Shown here: positions 1 to 12,449 of the stretch, in pieces | Numbering within the stretch: the first letter of the stretch is position 1 | How the letters are laid out: each line of letters opens with the position of its first letter | NCBI GenBank assembly: GCA_032622095.1 | Contig: CP136065.1 | Coordinates: 118,087,195 to 118,151,194 of the forward strand | DNA: 64,000 nucleotides | Reading direction: 5' to 3' | Source: Siphonodentalium dalli | Lineage: Eukaryota > Mollusca > Scaphopoda > Gadilida > Siphonodentaliidae | Made by a program: the position numbers and the translations under genes | Notes under the pieces: model-generated | Databases searched by the model: none | What the model saw: only the letters and a program-made list of their open reading frames with translations | What the model was told of the DNA's origin: nothing

Positions 1-1610
1 GTCAAAATTGTGGTGATTTGATATCATTTATGCATACCGGAGAGCATTAATGAACAAATGAGGCGAGTAGGTTAATTGTAAGTCACTCCTGTTACCGCAA
101 TATCATTTCTTTCATCATTTTAAATGTATCAGGAATACGTTTTTCATATTCTAGAATGAGCCTTTTATGCAAAACATAAGTGTTTAGTTTTCAAATCTAA
201 ATACATTTTTAGAAATTTGTCATTAACTGCCATATATGTCACTCCTGTTACTGTTACTTTTTTTGGTAACAGGAGTGACAGTAACAGGTGCAACAGATAT
301 GTGCAAGGAACATTTATTGCCAACAACACTTTGTTTAGCCAGATCTTGTCAATGAAGATCACCAAAGTCAGTAGTCATCACTTTTCATCACAAGAAGGAA
401 ATTCAATAAAATCCATTTGAAAAAAATATGAAGTAATATATGTTTCATATTTGTTGTTTGATATTTTGCAAGCCCCCCCCCCCCCCCCCCCCCCCCCATT
501 CAGACCATGGTCAACTTCTTTACATTTGCCACATATAAAATATCAGAAATTGATAGCACAGCTCTGTTCAAAATAAAGACCATAAATTGTAGTCTTGTGT
601 TATACAGCTTCTAGCTATATCTTAACGGGAAAAGTCACATGTGACCTACTAGTATTGAAGAGTCAAATGGATATGAATGATTTGGTATTCCGGTTTGATT
701 CAAAATAAGATTTTATACTATATTTCCAACAAGAGTCACATCAGAGATGCAGAGACTGGTCTTGGTGGCTACAGCAAAATCTTTTGATATTTATTCCAAG
801 TTATCCCACCAACAAGCAAAACAGTTGCATACTTTTATAAATAGTCTTAGCTCTCAATATAAACCACAGACAGACCAATTTTTACAGGGTGAATTGTGAA
901 AACCCAAACCTATTCTTTATCTGAATCAGCCTATGAGTCCAGTTGTATCCATCTGTTAATTGATGCCCACCAGTCGAGTGCCAGCCAGAGTGTTAACCTT
1001 GCCAAACACGGTTTGAGTTTTGCAGAAGATGATCACATAAAAAAGCAAGATTCTTGAGCGACTTAACATTATTGTGTACCAAAATTCACTGTATATGGCC
1101 ACATTGTGAAAACCAGGAGGTCATTCCTGTTACCAAAATGTCACTCCTGTTACCAATGTCACTCCTGTTACCATTGCATATTTATATTTTGTTAAAAAAA
1201 TACTCATCCAAAGAAAACAGTTATTATTATATTGAGATTGGTACAAAGTGTTGATGCTTATGCAAATATGATCAACTTGGAACTCATGGCCTACAGAGTA
1301 ATCAGTTGTGTTCTTTTATGCAATAAATGTGTGAGTTCACCCATGCTTATAGAGATTTTAAACATATTCACTATGATGAGCTTATTCAAGCTCAATTGTT
1401 TCCAAGAAGTAACAAAAGGTAATAACAATAAATATATTTTAGTCGTATGAAATGACTGCTATTGGTGTAAGCTGATTGTTGTTTGTTAGTAACAGGAGTG
1501 ACATACTTTACTGCTTAGCTTGATTAAGTCATGTTGCCATGGCAATAGCAATAAAATTCCAGCGTGCCGAAGCAAACCCTAATTCATGGTAAGTCATCAG
1601 GTTCGACATG
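1..1610 (+). repeat. Dispersed element with GTCAYTCCTGTTACC motifs, copy 1 (5' end outside window)
   Basis: The 15-bp motif GTCAYTCCTGTTACC or its reverse complement recurs at 82-96, 238-251, 265-279 (inverted), 1119-1134, 1140-1154, 1158-1172 and 1489-1503 (inverted). The same arrangement recurs at 15519-16943, so this is one element family rather than scattered motifs. A related GTTGCCATGGCAA segment follows the last inverted motif at about 1530. No convincing coding frame is seen. Element boundaries and superfamily are unknown. Confidence 0.7.
473..497 (+). repeat. Poly(C) run, 25 bases
   Basis: Uninterrupted C homopolymer. Similar runs of C or G lie at 5110-5120, 10101-10116, 20284-20296, 20402-20414, 20804-20817, 21721-21736, 24731-24737, 24862-24873, 31456-31478, 32029-32040 and 60427-60437. 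Their exact lengths are likely to be unreliable in the assembly. Confidence 0.9.
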
Positions 1611-1950
1611 GAAATGTTTTTTTCTGTGAATTTGAACTTTGAATTTAGCGTAATGCAATCTTCCAAATTGTACAGTTTTCAAATATTCACCCACTTACAT
1701 ACTTACAAACATTTGCCTAAAGGGGTTTTTAATCCCTATACACAGCACATGAAATAATTTTAATCTAGATATCAAACTTTAATTCAACAGCTACCGGTAA
1801 ATTTGTTTATATGATAGAGGAATTTTAGTTAATTGTTTATATGGGGTCTTAAGTTCTCAAGCTCTGTCCTATATGGCTAGCCATTCCCTTTTGAAATGAA
1901 AGTGTCAATGACACTGCAGCTTATGACCTGTTGCCCGTGCCAAATGATTT
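1611..1950. other. Unassigned AT-rich DNA
   Basis: No coding frame, RNA gene or clear repeat is visible. Confidence 0.4.
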
Positions 1951-1954
1951 AGCC

Positions 1955-2310
1955 ATGTAAAGATTAAAATCCAAGATGGCTGCTGGCAGCCATGTTTTTG
2001 GCCGAATGACCCCAAAATGACTCGTTCCCATCTACATGTCAATATTAACATCCATGACAAATTTCATGATGATTAGACAAACAGTTCGGCCTGTACACCG
2101 TGCTAATGGATTGAATTTTGAAATTCAAGATGGCCACTAGTGGCCATGTTTTTTTGCCGAATGACCCCAAAATGACTAATTCCCATCTACATGTCAATGT
2201 CAACAGCCAAATTTCATAATGATCCCACCAAAGGTACGACCTGTATACGTAGCCCGTGTTAATCGAAATTGTTGATGGACATCTCCACACACACACACAC
2301 ACACATGGAC
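1955..2310 (+). repeat. Two tandem copies of a ~155-bp repeat ending in (CA)n
   Basis: The text around GCCGAATGACCCCAAAATGA occurs at about 2000 and again at about 2157, each preceded by AAGATGGC and a CAGCCATG or GGCCATG stretch. The same family makes up the middle of the hAT-like element at 20282-20819 and its copy at 24367-24875. A (CA)n microsatellite at about 2284-2305 closes the block. Confidence 0.7.
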
Positions 2311-2339
2311 AATGGATACCAAGCCATGGCAATAGCTCA

Positions 2340-2800
2340 AATTTACAAGTAAAGTTGAGCTAAAAAAAACTATTTCCCGGTCCTCAGAATTATTTCAACA
2401 CAACTACTTATTATGATGAAAAAAAAACACGTTCAAGCTTCTGTTTACTGGAATGTAAAGTTTCAAATAAAATTCAGAAGAGAAGGGTTAACAGTAACAT
2501 TTGGCCCGTATTTGACCGGTCAACCCCGTTTCAACAAATCTGGATACCATGCAGTCACACAAGGACCCTCTGTACCAAAATATAAGCTACATTGGCCTAC
2601 AGGTTCTTGAGAAGAAGAAGTTTTAAGTTTTATTGATGAATGGATGGACAGATTGATGACTATATACATGTACCTCCACCAGACAATAGTCTCAAGTAAG
2701 CTGAAAAGGTGTTATCGCTGTTTTCAACCTGATCTGTTGGGTAGTAACCAGGTGATGACATTATTAGAATTATGCATGTGTCGTTTGCATGTTTTTAGTT
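2340..2800. repeat. Degraded repeat fragment related to the 30.4-33.7 kb nested repeat
   Basis: GTTGAGCTAAAAAAAAC near 2355 resembles the GGTGAGCTAAAAA end at 33689. ACACAAGGACCCTCTGTACCAAAATATAAGC near 2555-2587 (quoted only in part here) resembles the repeating unit at 32890-33540. No gene is seen. Confidence 0.4.
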
Positions 2801-2807
2801 TAATTAA

Positions 2808-3367
2808 AGGGGTACTGTACACTGAATCCGGCCATTTATGGGACCATCTCCTTTTATACTCAACAGAATATATGCAAAAAATGAATGAATTTGAGCCATG
2901 GATTAATGCCAAATACACTCATGTTCTCTATGAATGATGCAAACAACATGGTAATTATAATGAAAATGCATTTATTATTACATCTTTATTTCCTCCATAA
3001 GTCAAGATTGGCATAAATTGACAAACATGAATATTAAATTAGCATTATATACAATGGAACCACAATGTGTGGTACACAGCTACCTGAAAATAAGACATTT
3101 ATAATACAATAATTTGACTCCATGTGAACTCATTGGCATGTATCTGTAGAAAAATTCAATGTGTAAACATATATATATATGTCAGTTATGGCATGAGAAT
3201 TCATTTTCATTATAATTACCATGTTGTTTGCATCATTCAGAGTTTATCTTGCACTAGTCCATGCTCTAATCCATGGCTCAAATTCATTCATTTGTTGCAT
3301 ATATTTTGTTGAGTATAAAGGAGATGGTCCCACAAACGACTGGATTGATTTAGGATACAGTACCCCT
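2808..3367. mobile_element. Foldback MITE, TTAA-flanked, AGGGGTACTGTAC termini
   Basis: The two ends are inverted copies starting AGGGGTACTGTA. About 190 bp of the left arm (2808-2995) matches the reverse complement of the right arm (3180-3367), including a shared GAATGAATTTGAGCCATGG stretch. TTAA lies immediately outside both ends (2804-2807 and 3368-3371), consistent with a TTAA-targeting superfamily such as piggyBac or Kolobok. No transposase is present. A single similar end lies at 41909. Confidence 0.8.
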
Positions 3368-3379
3368 TTAATAATTTCA

Positions 3380-4110
3380 GGTAAAAGAAACACGCTCTGT
3401 TTCAATTTGCTTTCCATACAGAGCTTCAGTTTTCCTAATTTATGTCTCCCATAGGGTTTGGAGTTTCCCCAAATGCATGGCTTTCCCCTTAACCCTGGAT
3501 AACGGGTCCATGCTATGTAAGTCACAGTTTATTCGGAGTATGGTGTGAACACTAAAGACTTATATTTTATGGCGTGACAATCTGAAATGCTCTCTTAAAC
3601 AATCAATAAAGAGCTTATCTATTGTAAATAATCAAATATGATTTATATGTCAGGGGTCTAATGTCAACACTAATTGTGCTTTTAAAGGCATATATATCTA
3701 ATTCGGAGTTCATCTAATTGACAAAAGATTCAAATCTACTGTAACTGAGCAAATATACATTGACAATAGCATTACACACAATTTCCTTTTTGAAAAGGTT
3801 TTGACATCATGATCACAGGTATCATGCTCAAATTACAATATAATAGGGCAAATAAAATTTGAAAGATCTAAGACTTAATCTTAGTTGCCTTCATGTCCAT
3901 TTTTTCTCAATTTCGATTATCAAATTGCAAGCTGTGAATTCTGTTGTTTCTGGATAGTAAAATTTTTATTTGAATATTGTGTCTCCTCTTTTCTGAGACA
4001 ATACTCACAATAGGTCATCAGAAGTTAAAGCCGCATCGCGATATGCACTCCAAAGGGTTCGTACACAACTTTCAAAGTGAAATTCCAGTACTTTTCGAGT
4101 ACATTTCAGA
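3380..4110. other. Unassigned AT-rich DNA
   Basis: No gene or recognisable repeat is seen. Confidence 0.35.
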
Positions 4111-4116
4111 TATTAA

Positions 4117-4359
4117 CCCTTCCAAGACTGGAGCTTGCTGAAAACCCTGTGCCAATGCATTCTCTTAAACAAGTGAGTCTCCCATAGGAAGCCTTTCATA
4201 TAAGAGAATGTATTGGCTTAACAATATTTACCTTGACCTTGTAAGCCAGTAAACTCTTTATTATATACGAGGCTCCCTATGGGAGACTCGCATATATAAG
4301 AGAATACACTGGCACAGGATCTTTAATGTTGCACCAGCACAGCTCCTGTCATGAAGGGG
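4117..4359. mobile_element. MITE with CCCTTCC.. / ..GAAGGG termini, family P copy 1
   Basis: The inverted ends read CCCTTCCAAGACTGGAGC on the left and the complement of CCCTTCATGACAGGAGC on the right. TTAA precedes the left end (4113-4116), but the right flank is GTCA, probably decayed. Internal segments with ATATAAGAGAATRCA and TTACCTTGACCTTG are shared with copies at 9734, 10893 and about 31530. Non-autonomous and noncoding. Confidence 0.75.
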
Positions 4360-6180
4360 TCATATTAGTATGTTTTATATTACTTTAGAACTATTAAAAT
4401 TTGCATATGTAACTCACAAAAAAACAAGCTAACACTGAAATAGGCTTTACAGACAGATTGTCAATAATAACAAGAATAATATACATGAACTTTATATGCT
4501 AACAGCAATCGCTAACAAGAAAGGAATGTGAAATTTAAACAGTTCATGTCAACAGCAAAGTGCTTTCCTATGTGGTTTGAGAGGCGTGAAATGGAAATCA
4601 AAGGGATTTTGAATCCCATAGAACAGTGGTACCTGAGGTAGTGCTGTAAAACGAGAGGCCGATCACGATCGGCAGATGTTTAACCCATACCTTGGCGATA
4701 GCGACTAGCCATAACTGATAATTTGTCAAAGAGATGATCACAGGAATTAATCCATATATCAGTACCCAACTTGAAATCAAAAGCTCAAATAATTTGTCTT
4801 AAGAAAGGGTTAAAGTATTTGGGTTGGGGAGGTGTAGTTTTAAATCTCATAACTCTGTCCCTATTCACACAAGGACCTCTCACTGTGAGATCCAATGGTT
4901 TAGTGATTTCGGAGGACATGTTTAGGAGTTTAAGTTAACTCATTGGAAGCAAAAGTGATAAATCCCTATCTTTGCCACTTTTGACATGCCAGATATTCAA
5001 AATTTATTATTCACTTCTAAAGAGAAATTATAATTGTTGACAAGCCAGACTGCTTAGAACGACATATATGTAGGGGATTCCATCTCGTATTTAAATGGTA
5101 ATTTAATTACCCCCCCCCCCTTCCCCCATTCTCCCCAGTTATTTGTTTATCAAACATGGACAGATATAAGATCAGATCTGACCTGTGTATTAAATAAGAT
5201 TAAGTGTTTCATAACAGGGGTGTATGGTTTTCAAAAATATATGTAGTTTATACAATTCAAAAGTATTATCTATATAATGTTATACAGACATAATATGATG
5301 GGGATGCTGGCCCCTATGACCACTAAATCATTCATATAAAAGAAAGTAAGTTAGCCCTCATTTGAATGGTTTCACACATTACAATGTTTTACAAGTAGCT
5401 TGGGCACTAAAAGCCACAACCTTCAATGTTAATCTTCTAAGTGCTCTGTGGCCCCTAAAATTCAATCAACCATGAAAATGTGAACAAATGGGAAAATAAG
5501 GTTCCTGGAAATACTAACATCTACCATATTGATTTTCAAAACAAGTCATCACTTACATTAGTCATGTATATTTATCTGCCTGTTTCCCATTGCATAGATA
5601 AATCATATTGGCTATCAGCTGTTGTTTTAATTTCAAATTGAAAGCACGTGTCTGAAGGGTTAATATATTTTTCAAAAATCAATTAATCAGTCAATACCAA
5701 AATTGATAGAAGTGAAAAGTGTGCAAAGATACCCAATAGATATTAAGAGATATGAGGAAGAGTCCATGTACATTATAGCATGTGTCTATGGAAACCTTGG
5801 AAAGGGTTAATTATTTTTGAAGCAAATTAATGGAATTTAGAAGACACTTATATAGGTGTAATGAAATTTCAAGAATAGGAAAAACACCAGTCTTGTGCTG
5901 CCATTAATCAATTTGACAGTTAGAATAAACAAACAGCCAGCCACAAGTGTTGTTTATCTTGCTTGACCCACCAGAGCTCTGTATCATATGTCATCACTCA
6001 TTTCATAACAGATTTCACTTGGAATGACAACATCTATAAATATCCTCTCATATACTCTGGATGTTGGATGATCACATGGTAATTTATTGATATCATTATA
6101 TTACATGAAACTATTGCAATAAAATCTTCATATTTTCAAAACAGGATATCACACCTAATTAATCGTATAAAACTAAAATA
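4360..6180. other. Unassigned AT-rich DNA with old repeat fragments
   Basis: A stretch at about 4830-4930 resembles 8190-8290 (family D, around GAGATCCAATGGT). A poly(C) run lies at 5110-5120. GAAGGGTTAA and AAAGGGTTAA at about 5655 and 5803 could be solo ends of the P MITE family. No gene is seen. Confidence 0.35.
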
Positions 6181-6189
6181 AATGAAAGT

Positions 6190-6680
6190 GTCAATTTTTT
6201 TTTATTATTTAATTTTTTTTTTTATTGTTATTAAAGTTCAAACAAAATTTAATATTTATATATGCTAAATTTAGCAAGGAGCTAAATCTAAAAAAATTAA
6301 ATTTAAAAAAAAAAAAAAATTCTCGAAAAAGGGTCATAACTCCTTTAAAATTAATCGGATCAAACCCATATTCGGACTCGATCTGTATTTTGGGCTGTGC
6401 AACTCACATACCAAATTTGGTTCCAAAAAATGTTTGAGTTATGGCAGAATGCGTGAATTCTAAGTTGAAAAAGGGCCATAACTCTGTAACAAAAACTCGG
6501 ATCAAACCCAAATTTGGTTTCGATCGGATAGAAAATGTTTGAGTTATCGCATTACTCGTAAAGTGTCTACGGACAGACAGACAGACAGACGGACAGACAG
6601 ACAGACAGACAGACGAACGACGAGTGGTCAATCCGGGCAACGACACTATGTTTACCATACTATGGTATGGGTAAACATAA
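6190..6680 (+). repeat. Dispersed repeat: AT-rich tract, two ~140-bp units, (GACA)n, terminal hairpin
   Basis: Homopolymeric A/T precedes two diverged units, each holding GGGYCATAACTC followed by GGATCAAACCCA. Then comes (GACA)n at about 6574-6615 and a hairpin at 6647-6680 in which TATGTTTACCATAC pairs with the complementary arm. This layout (units, GACA/GACG tract, hairpin, A-run) matches the end of the repeat at 33696, so it is probably the same structural class. Confidence 0.65.
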
Positions 6681-7610
6681 AAATGTCTGGGGTTTTCAGT
6701 ATTCTCTGGTATTGCTGTTCATATTCCAGTTTGCAGGATATGTGAATGAATCCGGTCACTCAAATTTAAGTTCGCGCAATACTAGTTTCGAGTACTCATC
6801 CATGAGCAGATTTAAAACTGAGCAAAAAATGGTACGACTCTTGAGTTTATCCCAAACCACAGGGAAGAAAGAGAGTTTGTGTTAATGATTTACATGCATT
6901 ACAGAAGATTGGACTGAATAGACAAGTATGTTCACATGCGGGTATAAACCAATATCAACACCATTATTCATATGTAGAGTGATTAATCATGGTCAAATCT
7001 TGGAGTTGCATTGTTATACATATTTATACATATTCCATGCTGATGGTACACTACATGTACATGTATGTCTCAATGCATATTCACAACCCTCAAGTGGCAC
7101 CATAGACATACATGTATAGTCTGAGTTAATTAAAAGTCAACCAACCAGATCCAACTATATATAACTTTGAAATGCATGTGGCTAATTGTTAATTTAATAT
7201 CACAAAATCAGCAGCCTAACCGGACCATGGTTGTGGTTTTACTTCTTTCGAATTTGCTTCATCATCACAACAAAATGATGAATCAGCAATGTTCTTCTCG
7301 ATCTAAATTTCCATCGTTGTTGTTGTCATTAATATACAATACGTATCTTCAGGAATGATTCATTATTGAAACTGTAATTTTATTATCTGATACAAGATTT
7401 TTACGAAATTATTTTTGTCAGTTTTGATTTTGCGCAGCATGGCAGAGACCAGGCTAGAGAATTCAATAGATCCCCTATAGATTATTGGGGAGAAATGGAC
7501 TGTTATCAAGGAGTAGTCAGTCAAAATATAATTATATATATCTAGTTTTAAAACTACATCATTATCTACAGTAATAAAACTCAATTTTTTTTGTTTGCTA
7601 TAGTTCATTT
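6681..7610. other. Unassigned AT-rich DNA
   Basis: A short stretch at 6765-6795 with AATTTAAGTTCGCGC resembles the ends of the TA-flanked element at 40948-41669. Nothing else is supported. Confidence 0.35.
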
Positions 7611-7619
7611 GTTTGTCCG

Positions 7620-8310
7620 CTTATAGGTGACCAAACGGCTCGACCATCAGAGCTGAAAATCTGTATATATGGATAATTTGACCCAGAGACCATTATTAGA
7701 AAGGTCCTGTTCACTTCAGATGTCTTAAAAGAGCACTAATTATTTTATATATATTTGGCTAGAGGCGACCAAACGGTTGGATACCTGGAGCTGACAATTT
7801 GTACATATGTGTAATTTGACATGGGGAATCTTATTAGATATGTCCCATTTACCTCAGATGTCTGAAATTGGCACTAATCATTAATTTAACAAAATAATTA
7901 AGAATATACCCAAAATGGTTGCAATCTGGTTGATGAAAATTGAAACATGGGGATAAAGTGACCCATAGGGTGTCATGAGATAGATGCAATTGACCCAAGA
8001 TGACTTAAAGGGTCAAATATAAGCAACAACGAGTGCTCCTTATTAGCTTAGAAGTAGAAGATATGTATGGAAATTGGTACAGATGGGTCATCTGACTAGG
8101 GGATTGTCATGGGATAGACACCTTTGACCTCAGATGACTTAAAGGGGAACTAATAAAGAGCATTTATTATCAGCCACGTGGTGTTAAATCTCATATCTCA
8201 CCCTGTTCGATCCAATGTAAGTCCAACTATCAAAGGACCTATGAGATCCATTGGTCTAGTTATTTCAGAGAGCCTGTTTTAGAAGTAGAAGTGAATTGTT
8301 AAATCTGTTA
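7620..8310 (+). repeat. Family D repeat, copy 1
   Basis: Tandem-like segments contain ACCATCAGAGCTGAAAA, CTTAAAAGAGCACTAAT and AATAAAGAGCATTTATTATC. The order of segments is shared with 12475-12895, and in reverse with 13085-13385. Noncoding, old and diverged. Confidence 0.6.
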
Positions 8311-8689
8311 CCTATCCCTTATTGACTGGGCAGCACTGTGAGGCTTCTCAAAGTACTGATGGTTCCAGACCTATAATTACTGGGATTGTTCCAGTGGTGA
8401 TACCGCAGTACTGGTACCGTTTCTGGTAATGATAGTTTCAAGCGATGATATTGTATGTGCCTGGTAAAATTTATATGAGTTATAAGATACAATATGGCAG
8501 ACCTGTACAAAATACAGGCCGATCTTAAGCCAAGAAGTCGATAAGACAAATTAATTGACCTATCATTTATTTTCAACATAACAGAAAAATACTTCAAAAC
8601 AAGCATTTCCAAAAAGATAACAAGATGAAGTTGAGTCTTTCTTGACCTGTATTTTGTGCTAGCTGAGTAACCCAATACCAAATTTCATT

Positions 8690-8800
8690 CTATTCAGTTG
8701 AGATTATCTAAAGCTATCATCTGGAAACCAAAAGCGAACGGACAGATGGACAAATGGATGTACAAATGGCGAGACAGACAGATGGATGGACAGACCAATA
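8690..8800 (+). repeat. GACA/GATGGACA-rich microsatellite
   Basis: Imperfect repeats of GACAGATGGACA and related words lie in otherwise unassigned DNA. They resemble the GACA/GACG tract that ends other dispersed repeats in the window. Confidence 0.55.
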
Positions 8801-8914
8801 ACATATGTCGTAAACCTGAAGCTGTGACCTATTATTTACCTTATTTCAAGATGAAAGAAAAAATATGCAATACGATTTTTTTCAAACGAAGACAAGTGGA
8901 TTATTTATTCTCTT

Positions 8915-8922
8915 ATATAATG
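8915..8922 (+). repeat. Left target-site duplication ATATAATG of the hAT-like element
   Basis: An exact 8-bp match to 9723-9730 on the other side of the element. Confidence 0.85.
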
Positions 8923-9722
8923 TAGGGCTTCACGGTTTTTCGGTATTTAGTCATACCGCAGTTTTATTTTTAATACCGTGCAGTCGGTATTGGATTTCGT
9001 GAATAGTCGGTATACTGCTGCACACTATATTTTCTTTTTTTACGACAATAAAATACATATTCTGAGGCACTAAAGCGTGCATGTAAGTAACGAACGAGAA
9101 CGAGAACCAGCTAGACGAAACGAGCACCAGCGAGATGAAACGAGAACCAGCGAGACGAGACGATAACCAGCCAGTCGCGTAACTGCAACGAAGTGCGAAA
9201 ATAAATTATCACAAAGGCAGTGCCAACACGTTGTACGCTGATGGATGTGTGTTTATAGTCGTCTCATATGCAGCTCAAAGTAGTGCACACAAAGCAATAA
9301 TTAGACCATGGTCGCCATCCATACAATTACGAAATGTAAACTATACTCTCACCATTGTTTCCATGCTAATGTTTATCCACCATCGAGACACCACGGATAA
9401 ATACGTATTGCTTGGGGACCTTTTTAGTATAATCTGGACTTAAATCCCCTCATTGTATGTACTTCTTTGTTTTTTTCATAAGAGACGTCAGTAGTACCCA
9501 ACACATTGTTAAGATCACAAGCGACATGCATTGCGCTGTCCTCTTTTCGCGTGTCCGCGTGACACTGCATTCACACGTGAATATTGAATTTCGTACTGCA
9601 TGTTCCAAAGGATCTTAACTAGCAAAATGTTTGGACATTATTCTTGACGGTATTTAGTCATACCGCAGTATTGAAATTAATACCGTAGTCGGTATTGTGA
9701 AGGTGGATACCGTGAAGCTCTA
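8923..9722. mobile_element. Non-autonomous hAT-like element, 800 bp
   Basis: The left end reads TAGGGCTTCACGGT and the inverted right end reads TAGAGCTTCACGGT. GGTATTTAGTCATACCGCAG occurs near both ends (about 8940 and 9648) in the same orientation, as part of subterminal GGTAT/ATACC repeats. The 8-bp duplication ATATAATG flanks it exactly. An 8-bp duplication with TAGGG-type ends is typical of hAT elements. Positions 9095-9180 contain diverged repeats of about 19 bp with GAGAACCAGCGAGACGA. No transposase frame is seen, so it depends on another copy for movement. Confidence 0.85.
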
Positions 9723-9730
9723 ATATAATG
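9723..9730 (+). repeat. Right target-site duplication ATATAATG
   Basis: An exact match to 8915-8922. It abuts the P-family MITE that follows. Confidence 0.85.
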
Positions 9731-9733
9731 TAT

Positions 9734-9939
9734 CCCTTCCATGACTGGAGCTTCCTGAAAAACCATGTGCTATGCATTGGGAGCCTCGCATATATAATAG
9801 AATACATTGGCCTAACACTATTTACCTTGACCTTGCAAGCCAGTGCATTCTCTAATATATGGGAGACTCGCATATATAAGAGAATGCACAGGCACAGGAT
9901 CATTAATGCTGCACCAGCATGGCTCCCGTCAGGAAAGGG
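9734..9939. mobile_element. P-family MITE, copy 2
   Basis: Starts CCCTTCCATGACTGGAGC and ends with the inverted form, followed by TTAA at 9940-9943. The left TTAA is not preserved (GTAT). The internal halves containing ATATAATAGAATACA and ATATAAGAGAATGCA are inverted-related. The hAT-like element sits 3 bp away, so it inserted at or beside this MITE's edge. Confidence 0.7.
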
Positions 9940-9944
9940 TTAAA

Positions 9945-10885
9945 TGTGTACCAGTAGAATTTAGTCTTATTACAAATTGTTAAAGAAGGGATTTTCATTT
10001 CTCTCTTATACATCTGTGACCTAGTTGAAAAACTCCTGGTACAAACTATTAACAGATACATGTACATGTATACAGTAAATTAGATGAATTTTTTTACCCA
10101 CCCCCCCCCCCCCCCCTATAAATGTATGTAAAAGTAGAAAGTCTTGGGACAAACCCTGTCAAGAACTTTTTGTCTAGACTGCTGCTGGTAGTGATGTAGC
10201 AGTGTGATTGATATGTATATTTTTTTCATGTGTACATGTACATGTACATAAATATATCTGAAAGAAAAATATCATATATCATGAAAGATGCATTTAATAC
10301 CGGTATAGTGAAGATCAAATGTACATGCCACAGGAATACCAGTACACTGACTGCACCCATGTTGTTACATGTTTGTATATCAAAGCATTCTACTGTCAGA
10401 TTCAAATAGATGTAGTAAATAGTGGATATGAATATAGCCTGTATCTTATTCATGATTGTTTAGGATTACTGAATAGAAATTGATACAACTAAATTAAACC
10501 GGCCATAAAGGTTCTCTATCATTCATAAGCATATATGTAAATGAGGTCAATATTTTCATTCAATTCTGCATTGCTGGTTGTGGCAATTGGAGTTGGAGTA
10601 AACCTATACAACAATGCAACATCTCTACAGTACACAAATAATCAAGACGTATATCCATTGATTTGTGGCAACAAGATAAATAACATCCTTCCTAGAATAT
10701 ATGTGCAAATCAATATGAGCTTTTTGTTCTCGCCTTTTTCTCATCAATTATTTGATGCACTATATTTGCAATGGTAGGAGGGTGTAGAGTCATTTTCAGG
10801 AACAAGACCGCCAGTTAACACCTTTTTTCAGTTTATGCATGGCCCCTACAGATATTTATGCTTGAGAATAAACAACATGATATGT
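9945..10885. other. Unassigned AT-rich DNA
   Basis: A poly(C) run lies at 10101-10116. Palindromic ACATGTACATGTA words occur at about 10056 and 10231. No gene is seen. Confidence 0.35.
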
Positions 10886-10892
10886 ATGTTAA

Positions 10893-11059
10893 CCCTTTAA
10901 TGATGCATATATTTATATATAAAAGAGCATGCATTAGCTTAGAAGATTAAGGTAAATGGTGTTAGGCCAATGTAATCATTTATATATGCATATATATATA
11001 AGAGAATGCATTAGCAAAGGGTTTTTGCAAAATTTCAGGAAGCTCCAGTCATGGAAGGA
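10893..11059. mobile_element. P-family MITE, copy 3, TTAA on both sides
   Basis: TTAA at 10889-10892 precedes CCCTTTAATGATGC. The other end is the complement of TCCTTCCATGACTGGAGC and is followed by TTAA at 11060-11063. It carries the family's ATATATAAGAGAATGCA segment. The intact TTAA pair makes this the best evidence that the family uses TTAA targets. Confidence 0.75.
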
Positions 11060-11064
11060 TTAAT

Positions 11065-12445
11065 CTACACATTTTATAAGACTGGAGCATATTAGTATGT
11101 ACATATCATAATGGGTGGCAGCACCGATGCAGTATGATGTGTTCATTGGTGTGTGTGAAAAAAATTTCATTTCCTAGGTTTAAAGAAAATTCTGAGCTTG
11201 AAAGATATTTCTGTCTATTATAAATTTATTTAAGCTGACAACAAACTTCCAATGTACTTTACAGTAGGTGACAGTTCAAACCAAATTATTCATTAGAAAA
11301 TTAGAAATGCTTAGTACTAGTATGTAGTAGTAGTGAATTAAATGCTCAAAAAGTGTCACTTTGAGATTTCTCGCTGATGATCCTATTTTTAGTTGTGGAA
11401 ATATGTGTGAAGATGCTGAACACTACGTTTTTATTGACCTCGATATAGACAACAAAGAGAAGCTTTATTTAAAAAATTAAATAAATTGTACATTAACATG
11501 ACCATTGAAATTCTTCTCTTTGGTATCCTAGCTGCACTGGGCAAGCTGATAAATTATGACATTTGTAAGATAGTCCATGACTTTTTCAAATCCACTAATA
11601 GATTCAATATGAGATCATGCTAAATGCATCTCACATTAGTTTGATGTCACATCTTTCTCAGTTCACCGTTACTGTTCAAAACTCCCCACACCATCTTAAA
11701 TGTCCCTTATATACACATGACCTAGACATGCAGGCAAGCATCTGTATCCCCTGATTGTCGGTGTTTGAACTTTTGTGTTGGTCACATTATGTCATGTACT
11801 CGTGTTTTGATATTTTCTGGTTTAAAGGATTACACCAGTGTATTTGTTCTCAGTCATTATCAATGCATTGCTACTCCACTGAGTACATTGCCGAAAAGAT
11901 TTTTGTGATCGACCACCCTTAACTGAAGCCACGGCGATTCATGCAATTGAATAATACATTATGGATTATGCAGTCTGAATCCTTAAAGATATATTATGTC
12001 CTTGTTAGGGTGAGTGAAACTGATCAGTTAGTATCCAGGCGCTATCCCAACTGGAGGAATGTAGCATTCTACTAACATCGCAGAAAATCTGAAGCCAATC
12101 GACCGTACCACTTCATAGAAAACATTGTCTGAACTACGCTCAATTGTAAATATTTACTACCGTACTTAATTCGGGACGCATCTATCGTCGATAAAATTAC
12201 GAAAACGATTTCGCCATCGAGAGTCACTGCATTTAATTAATATATAAGAATGTCGGTGTGTGTTGTCCATTTGGATATAATATTTGAAAAAAATTACTAT
12301 TTTGAACAAGATTATTCTCCATTTATATTTTATTACCCTACCCGAGTGTTTGACATAACTTTAATCTTACTTCACGTGATGTCACATGAGGGACTACTAG
12401 TGACACATAGTGTCAAAATTGAAAGCCAGTCGCAATTGGCTTTTA
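11065..12445. other. Unassigned AT-rich DNA
   Basis: No coding frame, RNA gene or recognisable repeat is seen. Confidence 0.35.
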
Positions 12446-12449
12446 TCTA

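Noticed and set aside
8319-8681. 120-codon minus-strand open frame
   Set aside because: No motif, lies beside old repeats, and is unsupported by any promoter or splice signal.
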